Source: Candidatus Microthrix parvicella Bio17-1
Lineage (GTDB): Bacteria > Actinomycetota > Acidimicrobiia > Acidimicrobiales > Microtrichaceae
Length of the DNA stretch: 64,000 nt
Reading direction: 5' to 3'
Assembly: GCF_000299415.1 (NCBI RefSeq)
Contig: NZ_AMPG01000007.1
Location: 51,412 to 115,411, forward strand
Numbering within the stretch: position 1 is the stretch's first letter; each line of letters opens with the position of its first letter. Below, piece after piece: positions 59,902 to 64,000 of this stretch. Under the pieces are notes generated by a model. The model saw only the letters and a list, made by a program, of their open reading frames with translations, did no database searches and had not been told where the DNA came from. The translations under genes were made by a program, and so were the position numbers.

Positions 59902-61044
59902 GTGCCCACCTCAGGAACAGTTCAGGAGCGGCTCGACAAGGTGCTGCCCTCCATCCGGAGCGCGGCGGCGCTGGTGGACGAGCAGGCGGCTTTTCCAGTC
60001 GAGCAGGTTCAGGCCTTGGCCGACTCGGGCCTGCTGGGTCTGATCCTGCCGACCGACATCGGCGGAATGGGTGGCGGCCCGTCCGAGCTGGTCGAGGCGC
60101 TCATGGGCGTAGCCGGCGCCTGTGGCACCACATCGATGGTGTACCTAATGCACCTGGCGGCGACCGCGGTCACGGCCGCCGCGCCGCCCGGCGACGACGG
60201 CGACGCGTTGTTGGCCGACCTGGCCACCGGCGCCCAGTTGGGAACACTTGCCTTCAGTGAGAAGGGCTCACGCAGCCACTTCTGGGCTCCGGTGTCCAAA
60301 GCCGAGCGCACCGGGTCCGGCTCGGTGACGCTGGGTGCGGACAAGAGCTGGGTGACCTCGGCCAACTACGCCGACGTGTACATCTCCAGCGCCATGGCGC
60401 CCGAGGGCGAAGGGCCTACCGAGGCCAACCTGTATGCGGTGAAGCGCACCTCGCCCGGCGTGGTGGTTCAGGGGGCATTCGACGGCATCGGGCTGCGGGG
60501 CAACGACTCCGCCCCGGTGCGCCTGGATGTGGAACTCACCGACGGCGACCGGTTGGGCGACGAGGCGGGCGGCTTCGGGCTGATGATGCAGGTGGTGTTG
60601 CCATGGTTCAGCCTGGGTAACTCGGCGGTGTCGTTGGGGCTGGCGCGTTCGGCGCTCCAGGCCGCCATCGATCACGTCAGCGGCGCCCGGCTGGAACACC
60701 TCGACTCGTCGCTCGCCGACCTTCCCACCATCCGGGCGTACCTAGCCAAGGCCTGGGCCGACCTCACCGCCCACGAGGCCATGCTGCGGGAAACGGCCCG
60801 GCGGGTGGCCAACCCCGACGACGGCACGGTGCTGGCTGTGCTGTCCACCAAGGCGGGCTGCAACGAGGCCGCCCTGCGGGTGACCGACACGGCCATGCGG
60901 GTGGCGGGTGGGGCAGGGTTCTCCAAGCACCTGGGCATCGAACGCTTCGCCCGGGATGCTCGGGCCGGGTTTGTGATGGCGCCCACCTCGGACGCGCTCT
61001 TCGACTTCGCCGGTCGTGCCCTCTGCGGTATGGACCTGTTCTGA
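59902..61044 (+). CDS. Acyl-CoA dehydrogenase-family flavoprotein
   Basis: A 380-residue enzyme: N-terminal helices (VQALADSGLLGLILPTDIGGMGGGPSELVEAL), LGTLAFSEKGSRSHFWAP and KSWVTSANYADVYI (FAD-binding middle domain), C-terminal helices ending FSKHLGIERFARDARAGFVMAPTSDALFDFAG. It resembles acyl-CoA dehydrogenases and SfnB/DszC-type flavoproteins; the usual catalytic Glu is not obvious. GTG 59902 starts it. It is followed 34 bases later by the PhnD-like gene, so the three genes here form an operon. Confidence 0.82.
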   Translation: MPTSGTVQERLDKVLPSIRSAAALVDEQAAFPVEQVQALADSGLLGLILPTDIGGMGGGPSELVEALMGVAGACGTTSMVYLMHLAATAVTAAAPPGDDGDALLADLATGAQLGTLAFSEKGSRSHFWAPVSKAERTGSGSVTLGADKSWVTSANYADVYISSAMAPEGEGPTEANLYAVKRTSPGVVVQGAFDGIGLRGNDSAPVRLDVELTDGDRLGDEAGGFGLMMQVVLPWFSLGNSAVSLGLARSALQAAIDHVSGARLEHLDSSLADLPTIRAYLAKAWADLTAHEAMLRETARRVANPDDGTVLAVLSTKAGCNEAALRVTDTAMRVAGGAGFSKHLGIERFARDARAGFVMAPTSDALFDFAGRALCGMDLF

Positions 61045-61078
61045 TCTCCATTTTCGCCCCCACTACAAGGACCCGCTT

Positions 61079-61900
61079 ATGACCGAACCTCAGGAACTCC
61101 TCATCGGCGCCGTGGCCTACACGGCCAACGTCGTCCCCATCTGGGAGGGAATCCGCGAGTACTTCGCCGACAGCGATGCCCCGATGGACTTCGTACTGTT
61201 CTCCAACTACGAGCGACAGGTGGAAGCACTGCTGGCCGGGCACATCGACATCGCATGGAACACCAACGTGGCCTGGATCCGAACCCTTCGCCGCACCAAC
61301 GGCACCGCCAAGGCGCTGGCCACCCGCGACACCGACCTGGTGTTCACCACCGTCATGGTCGGCCGGGCCGGGTCGGGCCTGAGCGGCCTGGAGGCCCTCA
61401 AGGGACGGCGCGTGGCGCTCGGCTCCCGAGATTCAGGCCAGGCCCGGATCCTGCCGCTGCACTTCATGAACCGAGCGGGTGTCACCCCCGACGACGTGGA
61501 GTTGGTGATCTTCGACTCCGACGTCGGCAAGCACGGCGATACCGGCCGCTCCGACCTGGACGCCCTCCGCGCCGTGATCGACGACGAGGCCGACGTGGCC
61601 GCCATCGGCGTCAACACCTGGAACTCGCTTCGGTCCGGAGGCGACGACTCGGTGGCCGACCTGGAAGTGGTCTGGGAATCCGAGCACTACAGCCACTGCA
61701 ACTTCAGCGCTCTGGAGACGCTCGACGACAAGCGAATCCGGCCGTGGCTGGATCACCTGCTGGCCATGGACTGGGAGAACCCCGAGCACCGTCGGATCCT
61801 CGAGTTGGAGGGTCTCACCCAATGGAAGCTGCCGCAGCTGGACGGTTACGGCTCGCTGGTCAAAGCGATGGACGAGCAGCAGATCTCCGACCGTTGGTAG
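61079..61900 (+). CDS. PhnD-like substrate-binding protein without a signal peptide
   Basis: A 273-residue phosphate/phosphonate-type periplasmic-binding fold: ELLIGAVAYTANVVPIWEGIREYFAD, YERQVEALLAGHIDIAWNTNVAWI, GSGLSGLEALKGRRVALGSRDSGQARILPLHFMNRAGV, then AAIGVNTWNSL. There is no signal peptide or lipobox and no ABC transporter beside it, so it is likely a cytoplasmic ligand carrier or enzyme partner. ATG 61079 follows AAGGA. It sits between a flavoprotein and a radical SAM gene. Confidence 0.8.
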   Translation: MTEPQELLIGAVAYTANVVPIWEGIREYFADSDAPMDFVLFSNYERQVEALLAGHIDIAWNTNVAWIRTLRRTNGTAKALATRDTDLVFTTVMVGRAGSGLSGLEALKGRRVALGSRDSGQARILPLHFMNRAGVTPDDVELVIFDSDVGKHGDTGRSDLDALRAVIDDEADVAAIGVNTWNSLRSGGDDSVADLEVVWESEHYSHCNFSALETLDDKRIRPWLDHLLAMDWENPEHRRILELEGLTQWKLPQLDGYGSLVKAMDEQQISDRW

Positions 61901-61922
61901 CACGAGGAGCGGAGCATCGACC

Positions 61923-62915
61923 ATGTCGCTTGACCTGACCTTGAGGCTGGTGGAGGCCGTCGGGACGACGGCCGCCGGCAGCACGGTGCTGATCGACGTC
62001 GACGGTCCGGGCGACGTGGAGGTGGCGCAACGCTGGGCCGCCGGGTCGAACAACACGGTGCTGGCCGTCCACCCGGACGCGGTCGAGATCTATCGCGGCC
62101 GCATGGCCGACCCGATCAAGGCGCTCAGCCCCGATCGGCGGCCCGGCTACCGCCTGTGGGTATACACCAACTTCCACTGCAACCTCAGCTGCGACTACTG
62201 CTGCGTCTCCTCGTCGCCCAAGGCACGGCGTCGCATCATCGCCACCGACGAGTTCGCACAGCTGGTCGACGAGGCCGGCTCGGCCGGGGTGGAGGAGCTC
62301 TACCTGACCGGCGGCGAGCCCTTCATGCTGATCGACCTGGACGAGCGGCTGCGGCACGCCACGGCGGCGTTCCCCACCACGGTGCTGACCAATGCCATGG
62401 TGTGGCAGGGCGACCGGTTGCGTCGCCTTGAGGCGTTGCCCCGCGAGGGCCTGACCTTGCAGATCAGCCTGGACTCGGCCACGCCCAGGCTGCACGACCG
62501 CCATCGCGGTGCCGGCAGCTTCGAGACGGCGGTGGCGGGCATCCGCCAGGCGATCGACCTGGGCTTCCGGATCCGGGTGGCGGCCACGTTGGGGTCGGAT
62601 GCCGGCACGAGCGAGGTGGAACTGGCCGCGTTCTTCGATGAGCTGGGCCTCAGCGCTGATCAGCGGGTGGTGCGACGAATCGCCAAGCAGGGTTCGGCCA
62701 ATGCCGGGCTGACCGTCTCGCGGTCCTCGCTAATCCCCGAGGTGTGCGTCACCGCCGACGGCGTCTGGTGGCATCCCGTGGCCGCCGCCGATCCCGCCAT
62801 GCAGGTGAACGATCACTGGGCACCGCTGGCTGACACGATCGAGGCTGTTCGCAGCGAGTACCGAGCCCACCGCATCGCGGGCGACGTGCTGGCCAGCACA
62901 TTCCCGTGTGCGTGA
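61923..62915 (+). CDS. Radical SAM protein with N-terminal TusA-like domain
   Basis: A 330-residue protein. The first 60 residues (LTLRLVEAVGTTAAGSTVLIDVDGPGDVEVAQRWA...EIYRGR) resemble a SirA/TusA-type small domain but lack its Cys. The core is radical SAM: CNLSCDYCC (C-x3-C-x2-C for 4Fe-4S), LTGGEPF, ISLDSATPRLHDRHRG. The C terminus has VCVTADGVWWHP and a final FPCA Cys, a possible extra ligand. The reaction is unknown; it is the last gene of the three-gene operon. ATG 61923 follows GGAGCGGAG. Confidence 0.85.
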   Translation: MSLDLTLRLVEAVGTTAAGSTVLIDVDGPGDVEVAQRWAAGSNNTVLAVHPDAVEIYRGRMADPIKALSPDRRPGYRLWVYTNFHCNLSCDYCCVSSSPKARRRIIATDEFAQLVDEAGSAGVEELYLTGGEPFMLIDLDERLRHATAAFPTTVLTNAMVWQGDRLRRLEALPREGLTLQISLDSATPRLHDRHRGAGSFETAVAGIRQAIDLGFRIRVAATLGSDAGTSEVELAAFFDELGLSADQRVVRRIAKQGSANAGLTVSRSSLIPEVCVTADGVWWHPVAAADPAMQVNDHWAPLADTIEAVRSEYRAHRIAGDVLASTFPCA

Positions 62916-62937
62916 TGGGCTTCCTGCGTGCCGTTGA

Positions 62938-63595
62938 GCGAAGCGCCGGCACCTTAGCTTGCGATTTAACCTTGGCTTTGGTGAATAAAGTTTAGTTCAG
63001 GCTGCCTTTTTGATGGCTGGGTGGCGTGGTCTGGGGCCGGATCGGCTGCCTTTGGGGCGGCCTGGTCCTGCTCGGGAGGGTTTTGGTGGGTTGGCTGGGG
63101 TGCCGATCGTTGCGGTAAGTGCCCGGAACCCTCTGCGGATGCGTGCGGGTGAGAGCTGGTGGGGTTTGCGGGGTCGTTCCCAGGGGAGTTTGTGGTCGGC
63201 GATGAGGTGTCGGGCGAGCCGGAGTTGGGTGTAGGCGGCTGCGATGGTCCAGGTCCACCGGTCGGCTTGTTCGGGGGTGCAGATCGAGGGGGTGACCCAG
63301 CCGAGGGTGTTCTTCGCGAACCGGAAGGAGTGTTCGATGTCGAAGCGGTGCAGGTAGGCGCGGGCACAGAGGTCGAGGTCGGGTTGTCCGGGGCCGGTCC
63401 ACCAGAGCCACAGCGTCTTTTTGGTTCGGCTGGTGGGTTTGGGGAGGAGTTCGACGTCGACGCGGATGATGGTGCCCTCGACGATGGGGAGCGTTTGATG
63501 GTTGGTCCAGTGGCCGCGGCTGTTGAGGCGGGGGTGGAGTTGCGAGCGGCACAGGGAAGTGCGACACCAAAAAGAGTTGCAGTGTTACACTGACC
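62938..63595 (-). mobile_element. Insertion-sequence remnant
   Basis: Contains the C-terminal half of a transposase and, beyond its stop, a short A/T-rich end (ACTAAACTTTATTCACC on the minus strand) that may be the element terminus. The other end is missing or replaced at about 63590 next to an antitoxin gene. I cannot define target repeats. Confidence 0.65.
62997..63590 (-). pseudogene. C-terminal fragment of a DDE transposase
   Basis: On the minus strand one frame with no start codon reads LCRSQLHPRLNSRGHWTNHQ, LLPKPTSRTKKTLWLWWTGPG, the Glu-bearing FDIEHSFRFAKNTLGW of DDE transposases, and a basic Arg/Pro/Lys C terminus ending IKKAA. A TAA at about 63588 closes the frame upstream. It resembles the large IS transposases common in Actinobacteria. 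The N-terminal catalytic Asp residues are absent, so it is inactive. Confidence 0.75.
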
Positions 63596-63597
63596 TC

Positions 63598-63870
63598 GTG
63601 CCGACGACCAAGCAGCGCATCACGATTACGGCTACTGGTGAACTCGAACGGATCCTCGATGCCCAGGCCCGGCTTCATCCCGATCTGAGCCCCTCGGCGT
63701 TGGTAGCGATGCTGATCGAGCGGGGCCACGCTGCCAGTAGCGAAGCGCTCGGGCGAGAAGCGCTCGTGCGAGGGCTTGCCGGATCGCAGACCTACCCCGC
63801 CGGCTATCTACTTGCCCCTGAAATAGTGGTTGGGTTGGCCGGTTTGAGCGGTGAACTGCCCTCGTGGTGA
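63598..63870 (+). pseudogene. RHH-type antitoxin truncated by an insertion sequence
   Basis: GTG 63598 begins a small DNA-binding protein: KQRITITATGELERILDAQARLHPDLSPSALVAMLIERGHAA, then ALVRGLAGSQTYPAGY. From about codon 72 the sequence becomes the end of another element (LLAPEIVVGLAGLSGELPSW, stop 63870), so the native C terminus and any PIN partner are lost from this side. The element begins at about 63812. Confidence 0.62.
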
Positions 63871-64000
63871 GGGGTGTTCGGGTTGGTAGGCGCGGCCGGT
63901 CAGAGCGGCGTGGATGATGTTCGGGGTCGTGACCTTGGGGTGGGTCAGTGGGTGAGGCCGGCGATCTTGACCAGGTTGTGGGACAGGACGCCCCATCCGC
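63812..64000 (-). mobile_element. Left end of a second insertion sequence, runs off the window
   Basis: From about 63812 the sequence departs from the antitoxin gene and reads CCCCTGAAATAGTGG, a likely terminal inverted repeat. On the minus strand the last residues of a transposase, GWGVLSHNLVKIAGLTH, end at a TGA at 63945-63947; this is the common C-terminal WGVLAHNL signature of IS5/IS1182-like transposases. The rest lies beyond 64000. Confidence 0.7.

Noticed and set aside
62992..63729. Minus-strand open frame of 245 residues at the right end
   Set aside because: Pro/Arg/His-rich out-of-frame translation; the real transposase remnant is in a neighbouring frame that has no start codon.

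Overview
The window is high-GC bacterial DNA with actinobacterial hallmarks: a mycothiol-dependent maleylpyruvate isomerase-family protein, an F420-type (LLM-class) oxidoreductase, a deazaflavin-dependent nitroreductase-family protein, a mycobacterial-style desaturase/ferredoxin-reductase pair, GTG/TTG starts and dense start/stop overlaps (ATGA, GTGA). A member of Actinomycetota, perhaps class Acidimicrobiia, fits best, but the class cannot be proved from this window.

Layout. 1-6198 is a cofactor block: folP (partial), a phosphatase-like protein without catalytic residues, folB, folK, a Rossmann/DUF2520 protein, panC, nadB and nadC (folate, pantothenate, NAD). A 23-bp perfect inverted repeat follows nadC. 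6382-11693 holds a GT2 glycosyltransferase, a DUF1801-like protein, a Tat/lipoprotein carotenoid oxygenase, small proteins, a methyltransferase and a Phd/VapC pair. 11725-15199 is a fatty-acid desaturase plus its reductase, divergent from a TetR regulator with a DesT/FabR-like palindrome between them. coaX and lysS follow, then a sterol-desaturase-family protein, a tandem Nudix protein and a LuxR response regulator.

20743-26017 is a membrane-bound formate dehydrogenase operon whose catalytic subunit is read through an in-frame UGA, with a bacterial SECIS hairpin directly after it: a selenoprotein. 26142-48074 is a chromosomal region of single genes and small operons: USP, a TetR/mycothiol enzyme pair opposite an MBL-fold protein, tRNA-Gly, an Ada-AlkA fusion with Ogt, Bcp, Nudix, YihY, ParA, SDR, MFS, M20 peptidase, LLM oxidoreductase and enoyl-CoA hydratase.

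A tRNA-Thr gene at 48065 marks the start of an accessory region (about 48.1-59.7 kb) of small toxin-antitoxin or defence genes and broken genes: GNAT, nucleotidyltransferase-HEPN-RHH cassette, an antitoxin that has lost its PIN toxin, a decayed ATPase, a truncated Abi protein, an intact ABC exporter, a membrane gene between 39-bp direct repeats, another toxin-antitoxin pair and a broken resolvase. Then comes a compact operon (59902-62915): acyl-CoA dehydrogenase-like flavoprotein, a leaderless PhnD-like binding protein and a radical SAM protein. I rate this the most likely undescribed pathway here. The right end (62.9-64 kb) is insertion-sequence debris, including an antitoxin gene cut by a second element that runs off the window.
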